DNA from: Streptomyces cellulosae
GTDB lineage: Bacteria > Actinomycetota > Actinomycetes > Streptomycetales > Streptomycetaceae
Length of the DNA: 42,632 bases
Direction of reading: 5' to 3'
NCBI RefSeq assembly: GCF_000721105.1
Contig: NZ_JOEV01000055.1
Coordinates: 1 to 42,632, forward strand
The translations under genes were made by a program, and so were the position numbers. Every line of letters starts with the position of its first letter. Position 1 is the first letter of the stretch. Below are positions 8,671 to 18,700 of the stretch, one piece after another. Under the pieces are notes generated by a model that was not told where the DNA came from, did no database searches, and saw only the letters and a list, made by a program, of their open reading frames with translations.

Positions 8671-10907
8671 TGGTCGCCCGCAGCGGAGCTGCTGTCGGAC
8701 GCAGCGTCCTTCTTCTCGTCGTCGCCTTCGCCCTCGATCACGGGGATCAGGGAGAGCTTGCCGCGGGAGTCGATCTCGGCGATCTCGACCTGGACCTTGG
8801 AGCCCACACCGAGCACGTCCTCGACGTTCTCCACGCGCTTGCCGCCGGCGAGCTTGCGGATCTGCGAGATGTGCAGCAGACCGTCCTTGCCCGGGAGCAG
8901 CGACACGAACGCGCCGAAGGTGGTCGTCTTCACGACCGTACCCAGGTAGCGCTCGCCGACCTCCGGCATCGTCGGGTTGGCGATGCCGTTGATCGTCGTA
9001 CGGGCGGCCTCGGCGGAGGGGCCGTCGACGGCGCCGATGTAGATGGTGCCGTCGTCCTCGATGGTGATGTCCGCGCCGGTGTCCTCCTGGATCTGGTTGA
9101 TCATCTTGCCCTTCGGGCCGATGACCTCGCCGATCTTGTCCACGGGGATCTTGACGGTGATGATCCGCGGGGCGTTGGGGGACATCTCGTCCGGCGTGTC
9201 GATCGCTTCCATCATCACGTCGAGGATGTGGAGGCGGGCGTCACGGGCCTGCTTGAGGGCGGCGGCCAGGACGGAGGCCGGGATGCCGTCCAGCTTGGTG
9301 TCGAGCTGGAGGGCGGTGACGAACTCCTTGGTGCCGGCGACCTTGAAGTCCATGTCGCCGAAGGCGTCCTCCGCACCGAGGATGTCGGTGAGGGTGACGT
9401 AGTGCGTCTCGCCCTCGATCTCCTGGGAGATCAGGCCCATGGCGATACCGGCGACGGGGGCCTTGAGCGGCACACCGGCGTTCAGCAGCGACATGGTGGA
9501 GGCGCAGACCGAGCCCATGGAGGTCGAGCCGTTCGAGCTGAGCGCCTCGGACACCTGGCGGATCGCGTAGGGGAACTCCTCGCGGGTCGGCAGGACCGGC
9601 ACCAGGGCGCGCTCGGCGAGGGCGCCGTGGCCGATCTCGCGGCGCTTCGGGGAGCCGACGCGGCCGGTCTCGCCGGTGGAGTACGGCGGGAAGTTGTAGT
9701 TGTGCATGTAGCGCTTGCGGGTCACCGGGGAGAGGGTGTCCAGCTGCTGCTCCATGCGGAGCATGTTCAGGGTCGTGACACCCAGGATCTGGGTCTCGCC
9801 ACGCTCGAACACGGCGGAGCCGTGGACGCGCGGGATGGCCTCGACCTCGGCGGCGAGCGTACGGATGTCCGTCACGCCACGGCCGTCGATGCGCTTCTTC
9901 TCCTTGATCACGCGCTCGCGGACCAGCTGCTTGGTGAGCGAGCGGTACGCGGCGGAGATCTCCTTCTCGCGGCCCTCGAACTCCGGCAGGAGCTTCTCGG
10001 CGGCGAGCGCCTTGACGCGGTCCAGCTCGGCCTCGCGCTCCTGCTTGCCCGCGATGGTCAGCGCGGAGGCGAGCTCCGGGCGGACGGCGGCGGAGAGCGC
10101 CTCCAGGATGTCGTCCTGGTAGTCGAGGAAGATCGGGAACTCGCCGGTGGGCTTGGCGGCCTTCGACGCGAGGTCGGCCTGGGCCCTGCAGAGCACCTTG
10201 ATGAAGGGCTTGGCGGCTTCCAGACCGGCGGCGACGACCTCCTCGGTCGGCGCCTCGGCACCGCCCTTGACCAGCTGGATGGTCTTCTCGGTGGCCTCGG
10301 CCTCGACCATCATGATCGCGACGTCGCCGTCCTCCAGGGTGCGGCCCGCGACGACCATGTCGAAGACGGCGTCCTCGAGCTCGGTGTGCGTCGGGAACGC
10401 GACCCACTGGCCGTTGATCAGCGCGACGCGGACGCCGCCGATCGGGCCGGAGAAGGGCAGACCGGCCAGCTGCGTGGACGCGGACGCGGCGTTGATCGCC
10501 ACGACGTCGTACAGGTGGTCGGGGTTGAGCGCCATGATCGTGGCGACGACCTGGATCTCGTTGCGCAGGCCCTTCTTGAAGGACGGGCGCAGCGGGCGGT
10601 CGATGAGGCGGCAGGTGAGGATCGCGTCCTCGGAGGGACGGCCCTCACGGCGGAAGAAGCTGCCGGGGATCTTGCCGGCGGCGTACATCCGCTCCTCGAC
10701 GTCCACCGTGAGGGGGAAGAAGTCGAGCTGGTCCTTGGGGTTCTTGGAGGCGGTGGTGGCCGACAGCACCATGGTGTCGTCGTCCAGGTACGCCACGGCG
10801 GAGCCGGCGGCCTGCTTGGCCAGGCGGCCCGTCTCGAAACGGATGGTGCGGGTGCCGAAGGAACCGTTGTCGATGACGGCCTCGGCGTAGTGGGTCTCGT
10901 TCTCCAC
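8667..10907 (-). CDS. pnp: Polyribonucleotide nucleotidyltransferase (PNPase)
   Basis: A phosphorolytic 3'-5' exoribonuclease and RNA 3'-tailing enzyme of the cytoplasm. The 746-residue protein has two RNase PH-like domains joined by an all-helical segment. The second PH core holds the conserved stretches [14 protein letters not shown] and [21 protein letters not shown] domain follows ([20 protein letters not shown]), then an S1 domain ([20 protein letters not shown]) and a short acidic/Ser tail. The start is GTG at 10907, giving [11 protein letters not shown]. It lies downstream of rpsO with a long structured leader and is coupled to the M16 gene behind it. Confidence 0.97.
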   Translation of the reverse strand: MENETHYAEAVIDNGSFGTRTIRFETGRLAKQAAGSAVAYLDDDTMVLSATTASKNPKDQLDFFPLTVDVEERMYAAGKIPGSFFRREGRPSEDAILTCRLIDRPLRPSFKKGLRNEIQVVATIMALNPDHLYDVVAINAASASTQLAGLPFSGPIGGVRVALINGQWVAFPTHTELEDAVFDMVVAGRTLEDGDVAIMMVEAEATEKTIQLVKGGAEAPTEEVVAAGLEAAKPFIKVLCRAQADLASKAAKPTGEFPIFLDYQDDILEALSAAVRPELASALTIAGKQEREAELDRVKALAAEKLLPEFEGREKEISAAYRSLTKQLVRERVIKEKKRIDGRGVTDIRTLAAEVEAIPRVHGSAVFERGETQILGVTTLNMLRMEQQLDTLSPVTRKRYMHNYNFPPYSTGETGRVGSPKRREIGHGALAERALVPVLPTREEFPYAIRQVSEALSSNGSTSMGSVCASTMSLLNAGVPLKAPVAGIAMGLISQEIEGETHYVTLTDILGAEDAFGDMDFKVAGTKEFVTALQLDTKLDGIPASVLAAALKQARDARLHILDVMMEAIDTPDEMSPNAPRIITVKIPVDKIGEVIGPKGKMINQIQEDTGADITIEDDGTIYIGAVDGPSAEAARTTINGIANPTMPEVGERYLGTVVKTTTFGAFVSLLPGKDGLLHISQIRKLAGGKRVENVEDVLGVGSKVQVEIAEIDSRGKLSLIPVIEGEGDDEKKDAASDSSSAAGDQ

Positions 10908-11085
10908 TAGCGTTTTCTCCTCGTCTTCGTCCCTCTCCGCCCGTGTGGCAGGGGGACGGTTGCGGAGAAGCGCTCCGTCTGGTGCGGGCCGGTCTTCGAT
11001 CGAAGCCCTCGGGGCTCACTTCCCCCGGGGGCCACTACCGAGGACCGGCGGCGGCGAGGTGCGCTTCTCCTCGTTCTGTCTGGTA

Positions 11086-11167
11086 CGGGGTTCCGTGTCG
11101 TACGGAACCCGCGTCATGCGGAGTCCGCGTCGTACGGAGTCCGTGTCCTACGGAGTTGTGCGTCGTG
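11086..11167. repeat. Five tandem 16-17 bp quasi-repeats in the pnp leader
   Basis: Units begin at 11086, 11103, 11119, 11135 and 11151, with a core like CGGAGTCCGCGTCGTA, followed by a partial CGGA at 11168. Units 3 and 4 differ at three positions. They lie between rpsO and the pnp hairpin and could contain promoter or protein-binding sites. Confidence 0.7.
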
Positions 11168-11235
11168 CGGATTGCCTTGTGCTAACACACTACAAAGCGT
11201 GAGTGACACTCCGCACGTTCCGCACGTACGGCAAA

Positions 11236-11270
11236 GGGAGCGGCCCCCGATCGTTTCGGGAACCGCTCCC
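11236..11270 (-). terminator. Hairpin after rpsO
   Basis: Outer arms of eight bases (11236-11243 with 11263-11270) enclose an inner five-base stem (11246-11250 with 11256-11260). It starts 12 bases past the rpsO stop. It probably acts as a partial terminator or 3'-end stabiliser, because pnp lies downstream on the same strand. Confidence 0.7.
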
Positions 11271-11281
11271 CTCACGGCGTC

Positions 11282-11569
11282 CTACTTGGCGCCCGCCGCA
11301 CCGCGGCGGATGCCGAGGCGGTCGACCAGCGCACGGAAGCGCTGGATGTCCTTCTTGGCGAGGTACTGCAGCAGCCGGCGGCGCTGACCGACCAGGATCA
11401 GCAGACCACGACGGGAGTGGTGGTCGTGCTTGTGGGTCTTGAGGTGCTCGGTCAGGTCCGAGATCCGGCGCGACAGCATGGCGACCTGGACCTCGGGGGA
11501 GCCGGTGTCGCCCTCCTTCTGGCCGAACTCGGTGATGATCTGCTTCTTCGTAGCGGCGTCGAGCGGCAC
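11282..11569 (-). CDS. rpsO: 30S ribosomal protein S15
   Basis: Binds 16S rRNA in the central domain of the small subunit. The 95-residue protein is complete, with the diagnostic [12 protein letters not shown] and [14 protein letters not shown] stretches. I chose the GTG at 11569 ([16 protein letters not shown]), which matches family length and has GAGGAG six bases upstream; an upstream in-frame start would add ten residues without such a site. It is the first gene of the rpsO-pnp unit, separated from pnp by a structured spacer. Confidence 0.97.
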   Translation of the reverse strand: MPLDAATKKQIITEFGQKEGDTGSPEVQVAMLSRRISDLTEHLKTHKHDHHSRRGLLILVGQRRRLLQYLAKKDIQRFRALVDRLGIRRGAAGAK

Positions 11570-11837
11570 GCGTACTCCTCGTAGTCTGTGAATGGCCACC
11601 GAGTGCCCCCGGTCTGTGTCTCGGGGGAGCTTCCGTTACTCGGGAGGCGGGGATCCGCTGGGCGCGTCCTCCAGAGCGGGGCTCCGGGGGTGCGTACACA
11701 AACGGCCGTCACCAGGGTACCAGCCACGGGTGGGCCCCTTCGCCCAGGTCGCCGAAGCCCCTGGGCGGGACGGACAGCGCCACTAGGGTGAACCGTCGGA
11801 GTCGTTGGTACGGACGTCGGGAAGGGGTCGCTGCGGC

Positions 11838-12140
11838 ATGGCGGAGACGGCAGAGGAGATCAAGGCGCGCAAGGAGCGGGAGAGGGACGAGCTGTACGCC
11901 CTGGACATCTCCGGCGTCGAGTGGCAGAGCGCGCCGGGAACCGAGGAGCACGAGGAGCGGGTCGAGATCGCGTACCTCCCCGCTGGAGCTGTGGCCATGC
12001 GTTCCTCACTCGACCCGGACACCGTGCTTCGGTACACGGAGGCGGAGTGGCGGGCGTTCGTGCTGGGGGCGCGGGACGGGGAGTTCGATCTGGAGCCGGC
12101 GCCCGAGCCCGCGGACGCCGCGGAGCGCGCGGCGGAGTGA
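11838..12140 (+). CDS. Small acidic DUF397-family protein
   Basis: A 100-residue acidic protein. The N-terminal part is rich in charged helix (AEEIKARKERERDELYALD). Residues ~50-85 carry the DUF397 pattern VAMRSSLDPDTVLRYTEAEW followed by RAFVLGARDGEFDL. DUF397 proteins are an actinobacterial family found beside WhiJ-like regulators, and I recall that it includes the developmental protein BldB. Here no helix-turn-helix partner adjoins it; its neighbours are rpsO (divergent) and the T7SS operon (converging). The ATG at 11838 is used, with GGAAGGGG upstream. Whether it regulates the secretion locus cannot be told. Confidence 0.8.
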   Translation: MAETAEEIKARKERERDELYALDISGVEWQSAPGTEEHEERVEIAYLPAGAVAMRSSLDPDTVLRYTEAEWRAFVLGARDGEFDLEPAPEPADAAERAAE

Positions 12141-12144
12141 CGGG

Positions 12145-12191
12145 CGGGCGGGGCGGGGAAGCGGTGGGTTTCCGGTTCCCCGCCCCGCCCG
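12145..12191. terminator. Bidirectional terminator between DUF397 gene and eccD operon
   Basis: A perfect 16-base G/C-rich inverted repeat (12145-12160 with 12176-12191), 15-base loop, lies between converging stop codons. Confidence 0.85.
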
Positions 12192-12237
12192 GCTCTGTCG
12201 GCCTGCGGTCGGTCCGTCTGCGGCCGGTCCTTCTGCG

Positions 12238-13758
12238 TTACCGCCCCGCGAACGCCGTCCGCTCCGCGGCGCTCTCGATTCCCAGAGCCAGCCAGATCCA
12301 GGCCTTGCCGTCCTTCGTGGAGGGACCGACCGCCTCCTTGGCGCCGAAGAAGAGCCGTCCGTCGTGGACGAGGATGTCGTTCGATTCCGTCAGCGTGAAC
12401 GTTTCGGCTTCCGGTGGCAGGCCGAAGTAGAGGTACGGGGTCTCCGTACCGGTCCGCGGGTCGAGGCCGACCAGGGCCGTGGGTGAGATGCGGTCGCTGC
12501 TCTCACGGAGCGCCAGCAGCCGGCCGCCGCTCATCTGCACCGGGTGGAGCAGCTGATTGGGACCCGAGTCGAACTTCTTGACGGTTTTCCCGGTCGCCAG
12601 GTCGAAGCCGATGATCCAGTTGCTGGAGTGGCCGCCTTCGTCGTACTCCTTGCTCCGGAGGAAGGCCTGGCCGGCCCCGACCGGGATCGTGGGGCAGTCG
12701 TCGACGAGGCGGTAGTCGAGTGCGTCGGTGCACTCACCGAGGTACTGGCCGCTTTCGAGCCGGATCGTGGCGCGGTTCTTTCCGTGGTCGTCCAGGGAGA
12801 GCAGCTCGGTGAAGCCTGTCTCGCCGGCCGCGACGGCGAGAACGGCCGGTTCGCTGGAGGGCACCTTGACCTCGCGGACACCGGAGGCGACGGCGTAGGT
12901 CCACAGGGTCCGGCCGGTGCGTGGCGCCACCTTGCGGACCTGGTAGGTCGTGCCTTCCCACGAGGTGGCGGACGCTTCCTTGCGGAAGCAGGAGACCAGG
13001 ACCAGCAGCGCACGCACGCCCGCGGCGCCGTAGTCCTGGCAGGTGCCGGCGGCCTCGGTGGCCCCGGCGGCCTCGGTGCGCCACAGTCGTCGGCCCGCGT
13101 CCATGTCGTACGCCTGGGAGCCGCCGCCCCAGGTCACGGCGACCGTCGCGCGGGTGAGGGTGACGCTCGGGGTGGCACCGCCGGTCGGCGTGAACGGGTG
13201 CTCCCAGACCTTCCGGCCGTCGTCGAGGTCGACGAAGGCGACGTGGTCGCAGGGATCGTTGTCGTCGTTGCCCGCCCGGAAGAGGACGGCCGTACGGTTC
13301 TCGACGGTCGTGTGCCGGGTGTAGCCGCAGATCGGGCCGGCGAACTGGAGCTTCCACCTCTCGTCGCCGGGGGCGGCGTCCGCGCCGATCCGGAAGCCGA
13401 CGAGCGTTCTGTTGATGCCCTTGGCCAGGATCCTGTCCGTGGCCCACATGCCGGGCATCGCGCGCCGCTCGCCGGGGCTCATGTCGTCGAGCGAGAACCG
13501 GAACGCCATGGCGCCGGTGGTGTTCCGGGGCTGCTTCTCGACCGTCTCCCGGACGTCGAGGCGGCTCGGTGCCGCGGCGGCCGACGCTCTGCCCTGCGGC
13601 GCCGGATCCCGGTCCCACAGCAGCCACGCGCCCCCCGACACCACAACCGCGAGGACGGCGGCCAGCGCGGCGAACAGTGTCCTACGGCGCTTCCTGCGCT
13701 GCTGGTCCGCCGCCAGTGTGGACTGGGTGTACACGGAAGGAGGCGGGCCGAAGCTCAC
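12238..13758 (-). CDS. Membrane-anchored PQQ-like beta-propeller protein of the T7SS locus
   Basis: A 506-residue protein. A basic N-terminus (QQRRKRRR) precedes a membrane segment at about residues 28-48 (LFAALAAVLAVVVSGGAWLLW). A long extracellular part follows with repeated propeller blades: DLDDGRKVWEHPF, DMDAGRRLWRTEA, APRTGRTLWTYA, DLATGKTVKKF and DPRTGTETPYLY all fit the PQQ-like repeat in which a blade ends 'G+.lW'. Several cysteines suggest disulphides. It has a GTG start and follows eccD on the same strand, 121 bases downstream, so it is probably co-expressed with the secretion channel. It may be a structural or binding partner at the cell surface; no enzymatic motif is seen. Confidence 0.8.
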   Translation of the reverse strand: MSFGPPPSVYTQSTLAADQQRRKRRRTLFAALAAVLAVVVSGGAWLLWDRDPAPQGRASAAAAPSRLDVRETVEKQPRNTTGAMAFRFSLDDMSPGERRAMPGMWATDRILAKGINRTLVGFRIGADAAPGDERWKLQFAGPICGYTRHTTVENRTAVLFRAGNDDNDPCDHVAFVDLDDGRKVWEHPFTPTGGATPSVTLTRATVAVTWGGGSQAYDMDAGRRLWRTEAAGATEAAGTCQDYGAAGVRALLVLVSCFRKEASATSWEGTTYQVRKVAPRTGRTLWTYAVASGVREVKVPSSEPAVLAVAAGETGFTELLSLDDHGKNRATIRLESGQYLGECTDALDYRLVDDCPTIPVGAGQAFLRSKEYDEGGHSSNWIIGFDLATGKTVKKFDSGPNQLLHPVQMSGGRLLALRESSDRISPTALVGLDPRTGTETPYLYFGLPPEAETFTLTESNDILVHDGRLFFGAKEAVGPSTKDGKAWIWLALGIESAAERTAFAGR

Positions 13759-13879
13759 GCTCAGAGATCCCTTCGTTCGGTGCCGGTGGCGCCCCGGTGG
13801 CTCCCGTGACGTCGGTGGCCCCCCGGTGGAGATCCTTCCGTGCCGGGGCCACCGGTGGTGCGCCGCTGCTGGTGCCGGG

Positions 13880-15385
13880 TCAGCTGGTCATCGCGCGGGC
13901 CGTCGCGTAGACGTCGAAGACAGCCAGGGCGAGCGGCACGAGGGTGAGCAGCACGAAGCCCTCGGCGATCTCCAGGAAGCGGCCCCAGAACGGGGTGAGG
14001 CCGCCGCGGGAGAGGGTGAGCCCGACGGCGGTGACGAGCGCGGCCGCCACCGCGATCGCCGCGACGAGCCAGACGGTCCGGACGTCGAGGCCGGTGCTGT
14101 CGCCCTGGAGGGCCTCGTGGATCAGCGTGCGCGGCGGGTCGAGTGCCAGCCCGAGGCCGAGCAGTACGAGCGAGGCGAGGCCGGCGGCCAGCACGGGGGC
14201 CACCTGGGCGGTGTAGCGGAAGAGGTGGGCGCGCATCACCAGGGCCACGCCGGTCGCGAGGGCGAGCAGCTGGGCCCAGACGTCGGAGGAGAACCCGAGG
14301 ACCGCCGAGGCGCCGACCGCGATCACGGCGCAGCCGCCGACCAGACCGACCAGGAGTTCGTGGCCCCGGCGGGCCTTGGCGGCGACGCGTTCGGCGTCGA
14401 CCGGCTCGTGGGGCGCGGGATCGGTGGCGTACGCGCTGCGCGGGGCGGTGTCCGGGGTCTCGAAGCCGATCGGGAGCCGGGCGAAGCGCATCGACAGACC
14501 CGGCAGGAAGGCCAGGCCACCGACGGCGATCGGGGCGCAGAGGGCGCCGATCTCGGACGGCGTCCACTCGGCGAGGATCGCCACGAACACCGCCAGCAGG
14601 CCGATCGTGGAGGCGACGACGAAGGCGACGAACGGCCCGTCGCCGCTCGGTGCGCACAGGGCGAGCAGGACCGCCGCCAACAGCACCGCCGCGCAGGCGA
14701 GGAGGAACTGGAGTTTGCCGATGCCCTGTCCGTCGGTGAGTGGGAGCAGCCCGGAGCCGGCCACCCCGATGTTGGGCAGTGCGCCCAGTCCCAGGGCGAT
14801 GGCCGAGGCCCGGTCGTCGTAGATACGGGCTCGTACGCACGCGAGGACGACGAGGAGGACGCCGGCGACCGCGGCGAGGATGCCGGGCAGGCTGTGCATG
14901 TCGTGGCGCGGGTCGCCCATCCATGTCACGAAGGCGAGCAGGACCGGCAGGACACCGCCCCCTACGAGGCCCGCGGCGCGCGTCAACTCGCCGCTCCACA
15001 GGGTGCGTTCGCTCGTCACGGCCGCGGCGACCGCTTCGGAGACGTCGTCGAAGACGGCGGGCGGCAGCGACTCGGAGAAGGGCCGCAGTGCGAGGAGTTC
15101 GCCGTCGAGGATGCGCTGGGCGGCGAACGAACGGGAGCTGTCGAGGACGGTGCCGTCCCGGCGGACCAGGTGGTATCCGACGGGGGCGCCCTCGACGGGG
15201 CTCTGCTGGGAGAGCCTGAGGATCTCCGGATAGACGTCGGCGACCGGGATGTCGTCGGGCAGCGCCACGTCGATCCGGCTGTCGGGTGCCACGATCGTGA
15301 CGCGGCAGAAACCGAGTCCCGTGCCCGCACCTGATGGAGACCCCGTCCCGGGCGCTCCTCCGGTGGCTGCCGCGGAGGCCGTCAT
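13880..15385 (-). CDS. eccD: T7SS integral membrane channel component EccD
   Basis: EccD forms the membrane-embedded barrel of the ESX core complex. The 501-residue protein has an N-terminal ubiquitin-like (YukD) domain at about residues 20-100 (RVTIVAPDSRIDVALPDDIP). About eleven membrane segments follow, from LVGGGVLPVLLAFVTWM to the C-terminal FVLLTLVPLALAVFDVYATA, the arrangement typical of EccD. I chose the ATG at 15385, with a GGGGGAG/AGGTGAG run upstream; the frame is open to 15511, but the extra residues are low-complexity Arg/Pro and not EccD-like. It is divergent from eccC, sharing a 321-base promoter region. Confidence 0.93.
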   Translation of the reverse strand: MTASAAATGGAPGTGSPSGAGTGLGFCRVTIVAPDSRIDVALPDDIPVADVYPEILRLSQQSPVEGAPVGYHLVRRDGTVLDSSRSFAAQRILDGELLALRPFSESLPPAVFDDVSEAVAAAVTSERTLWSGELTRAAGLVGGGVLPVLLAFVTWMGDPRHDMHSLPGILAAVAGVLLVVLACVRARIYDDRASAIALGLGALPNIGVAGSGLLPLTDGQGIGKLQFLLACAAVLLAAVLLALCAPSGDGPFVAFVVASTIGLLAVFVAILAEWTPSEIGALCAPIAVGGLAFLPGLSMRFARLPIGFETPDTAPRSAYATDPAPHEPVDAERVAAKARRGHELLVGLVGGCAVIAVGASAVLGFSSDVWAQLLALATGVALVMRAHLFRYTAQVAPVLAAGLASLVLLGLGLALDPPRTLIHEALQGDSTGLDVRTVWLVAAIAVAAALVTAVGLTLSRGGLTPFWGRFLEIAEGFVLLTLVPLALAVFDVYATARAMTS

Positions 15386-15706
15386 GCTCACCTGCTGCTC
15401 CCCCTCAGTGATGATCCTGCGTCTGCGGTGTGAAGTTCCTGCGCCGCTTTCCCCGTCGTCCGCGACCGGCACTGCCGAGCGGGGGCGCGGAGGGGGCCGT
15501 CGTACCGTCAACGGGATTCCGTACCTCGTCAGATGGCACGGAATGCCCTGATCGTCCGGCCCAACTCGCGTGTGCTCACGCGAATATCCGGCACCCTATC
15601 GCCCCCTCGTCGGTGGCGAAGTCAGTAGGATCACGCGGCGGCCTGCGTCCGCCTGACACGGGGCGGCGGACGGGACTTACGGGCCGGCCAAGAGAATGGG
15701 TGAGCA
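15386..15706. promoter_or_regulatory. Divergent promoter region eccD/eccC
   Basis: This 321-base gap lies between diverging T7SS genes and holds no convincing gene. A -10-like TAGGAT is at 15626-15631, 75 bases before the eccC start, but no good -35 is visible. A promoter for eccD must also lie here. Confidence 0.4.
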
Positions 15707-18700
15707 GTGAGCCACATCGTCGTGAAGCGCCCGCCTCGGGCGCTGCCGTCCGAGGTGCCCACGCAGGAGATCGTCCTGCAGCCTCCGCCCGAACTGCCGC
15801 GGGGCAACCAGGAGAGCGTGCTGATGCAGCTCCTGCCGACGCTCGGCATGGGTGGTTCGGTCGTCTTCTTCTTCACCAGCGGACAGCCGTTCATGAGGAT
15901 CATGGGCATGGTGATGATCGCCTCGACGATCGCCATGTCCATCGCGATGGTGGTGCGCTTCCGACGCGGCTCCCAGGGGCAGTTGGCGGACATGCGCCGT
16001 GACTACCTGAGTTACCTGGCGCAGACCCGGCGCGCGGCCGTCGACACGGCGAAGGCGCAGCGGGACGCCCAGTACTTCCTCCATCCTTCCCCGGAGCAGT
16101 TGTGGGCGCTGGTCGCCGAGGGCAGCCGGGTGTGGGAACGGCGTACCGGCGACGAGGACTTCGCCCAGGTCCGCATCGGGCTGGGCGCCCAGGCGCTCGC
16201 CACCGCGGTGGTCGCCCCGGAGACCGCCCCGGTGGAGCAGCTGGAGCCGCTGACGGCGGGCGCGATGCAGCGCTTCCTCGCCGTCCACGGCACCCTGGAC
16301 GACCTGCCGATGGCGATCTCGCTGCGCGCCTTCTACCACGTCACGATCAGCGGCGACCCGCAGTCCGTACGGTCCTCCGCCCGGGCCGTGACCGGTTCGC
16401 TCGCCGCCCTGCACTCCCCCGAGGACCTGCTCCTCGTGATCGCCGCGGGCCGTGAGGCGCTGCCGCACTGGGAATGGGCCAAGTGGCTGCCGCACGTCCA
16501 GGCGTCCGGTGCCGTGGACGGCGCGGGCAGCCGCCGGCTGATCGACAGCGACACCCGGGAGCTGGAGAACCTGCTCGCGTCCCGGCTGACCGGCCGCCCG
16601 CGTTTCCATCCGAACGCGGCGCCCCTGCCGGAGGAACCGCACATCGTCGTCGTACTCGACGGTCTCTCCCTGCCGCCGGACTCGGTGCTGGCCAATCCGG
16701 AAGGGCTGCAGGGCGTCACCGTCCTGGAGGTCGTTCCCGGCGAGCTGACCACGGGGGGCGGCGAACTCTCCATCGTCGTACAACCGGACGCGCTGCACCT
16801 GGAGTCGGGGCACGGCGTCGTCTACGAGGGGACACCCGACACCTTCTCCTACGAGTCCGCCGAGGCCCTCGCCCGGCAGTTGGCCCCGCTGCGGATGGCT
16901 TCCGGCGGCGATGACGGCGAACCGCTCCTCGCCAACCTGGAGTTCACCGATCTGCTGAACCTGGGTGATGCGGCGTCCGTCGACACCAAGCGCACTTGGC
17001 GGCCCCGTTCGCTCGCCGAGCGGCTGCGGGTGCCGATCGGTCTCGGTGAGGACGGCCGGCCCGTGATGCTGGACCTCAAGGAGGCCGCGCAGGAGGGCAT
17101 GGGCCCGCACGGGCTGTGTGTGGGTGCCACCGGTTCCGGCAAGTCGGAGCTGCTGCGCACGCTGGTGCTGGGTCTGGCGGTGACGCACTCCTCGGAGACG
17201 CTGAACTTCGTCCTGGCGGACTTCAAGGGCGGCGCCACCTTCGCGGGCATGGCGCAGATGCCGCACGTGGCGGCCGTCATCACCAACCTCGCCGACGACC
17301 TCACCCTCGTCGACCGCATGGGCGACTCCATCCGCGGCGAGCTCAACCGCCGCCAGGAGATGCTGCGCGACGCGGGCAACTACGCCAACATCCACGACTA
17401 CGAGAAGGCGCGCGCGGCCGGCGCCCCGCTGCAGCCGATCCCGTCGCTGATCCTGGTGATCGACGAGTTCAGCGAACTGCTCACCGCGAAGCCGGATTTC
17501 ATCGAGATGTTCGTGCAGATCGGCCGTATCGGCCGCTCGCTCGGCGTGCATCTGCTGCTGGCCTCGCAGCGGCTGGAGGAGGGCCGCCTGCGCGGCCTGG
17601 AGACGTACCTGTCGTACCGGATCGGTCTGCGGACGTTCTCCGCCGCGGAGTCGCGTGCAGCGCTGGGCGTGCCCGACGCCTACGAACTGCCGAACGTGCC
17701 CGGTTCCGGAATCCTGAAGTTCGGCACGGACGAGATGGTGCGGTTCAAGGCGGCGTACGTCTCCGGCGTGTACCGCTCGGGCACCCAACGAGGGGCTACG
17801 GGCGAGGGACCGCTGCCCGTCGACCGGCGGCCGGTGCTGTTCACGGCGACCGAGGTCCCGGTGCAGTACGCGCCGGTGCCGCAGCAGCGTTCGGCGGCGG
17901 AACCCGAGGTCGACGAGGCGCTCGCGGACACCGTGCTGGACGTGATCGTGCGGCGCCTGGAGGCACAGGGCCCGTCGGCGCACCAGGTGTGGCTGCCGCC
18001 CCTGGACAGCCCGCCCTCGCTGGACAGCCTCCTGCCCGGCCTGGCAGCCGTGCAGGGCCGCGGCCTCACCCAGCCCGGTTACGAGGGCGCCGGCCGCCTG
18101 GTCGTCCCCGTCGGCCTGGTGGACAAGCCGTACGAGCAGCGTCGCGACCCCCTCTGGCTCGACTTCTCCGGCGCCGCCGGCCACATGCAGGTCGTCGGCG
18201 GCCCGCAGTCCGGCAAGTCGACGCTGCTGCGCACGATCATCTCGTCGTTCGCGCTCACCCACACGCCGCACGAGGTCCAGTTCTACGGCCTCGACTTCGG
18301 CGGCGGCGGCATGTCCGCGGTGGCCGGGCTGCCGCACGTGGGCGGGGTGGCCTCGCGGCTGGACCCGGAGAAGGTGCGGCGCACGGTCGCCGAGGTGTAC
18401 GGCGTGCTCACCCGCCGCGAGGAGTACTTCCGTTCGGCCGGCATCCCGTCGATCGCGGACTTCCGCACCCGCAGGGCGCGCGGTGACATCTCGGTCACCG
18501 ACCAGCCCTGGGGCGACGTCTTCCTCGTCATCGACGGCTGGGGCAACTTCCGCACCGAGTACGAGTCACTGGACCCGGTCGTCCTCGACATCGCCGCGCG
18601 CGGCCTGGGCTACGGCATCCACGTGATTCTCACCGCGTCCCGGTCGATGGAGGTCCGCGCCAGCCTCAAGGACCACCTGATGAATCGCCTGGAGCTGCGG

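Larger units (their letters stand above)
10908..11281 (-). promoter_or_regulatory. rpsO-pnp intergenic region: structured pnp leader
   Basis: This 374-base gap holds no gene. Going from rpsO towards pnp it contains the rpsO hairpin (11236-11270), five tandem 16-17 base quasi-repeats (11086-11167), and a long composite hairpin (10964-11070). The outer arms 10964-10973 and 11061-11070 pair perfectly; inner arms 10989-10998 and 11039-11048 pair with one G-U; a small stem lies at 11004-11016. In Streptomyces the rpsO-pnp spacer is known to carry pnp promoters and a hairpin cut by RNase III, and this fold fits that role. pnp autoregulation through it is inference. Confidence 0.7.

Noticed and set aside
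8664..10910. A 748-codon plus-strand frame opposite pnp
   Set aside because: Exact mirror of pnp limits; no independent evidence.
11086..11167. CRISPR array
   Set aside because: Units are contiguous with no spacers and no cas genes are present in the window.
11741..11767. Hairpin with 8-base arms upstream of rpsO
   Set aside because: Short arms, no gene end nearby; could be chance in GC-rich DNA.
15677..18337. An 886-codon open frame antisense to eccC
   Set aside because: Shadow of eccC's third-position GC bias; no ribosome-binding site or recognisable domain.
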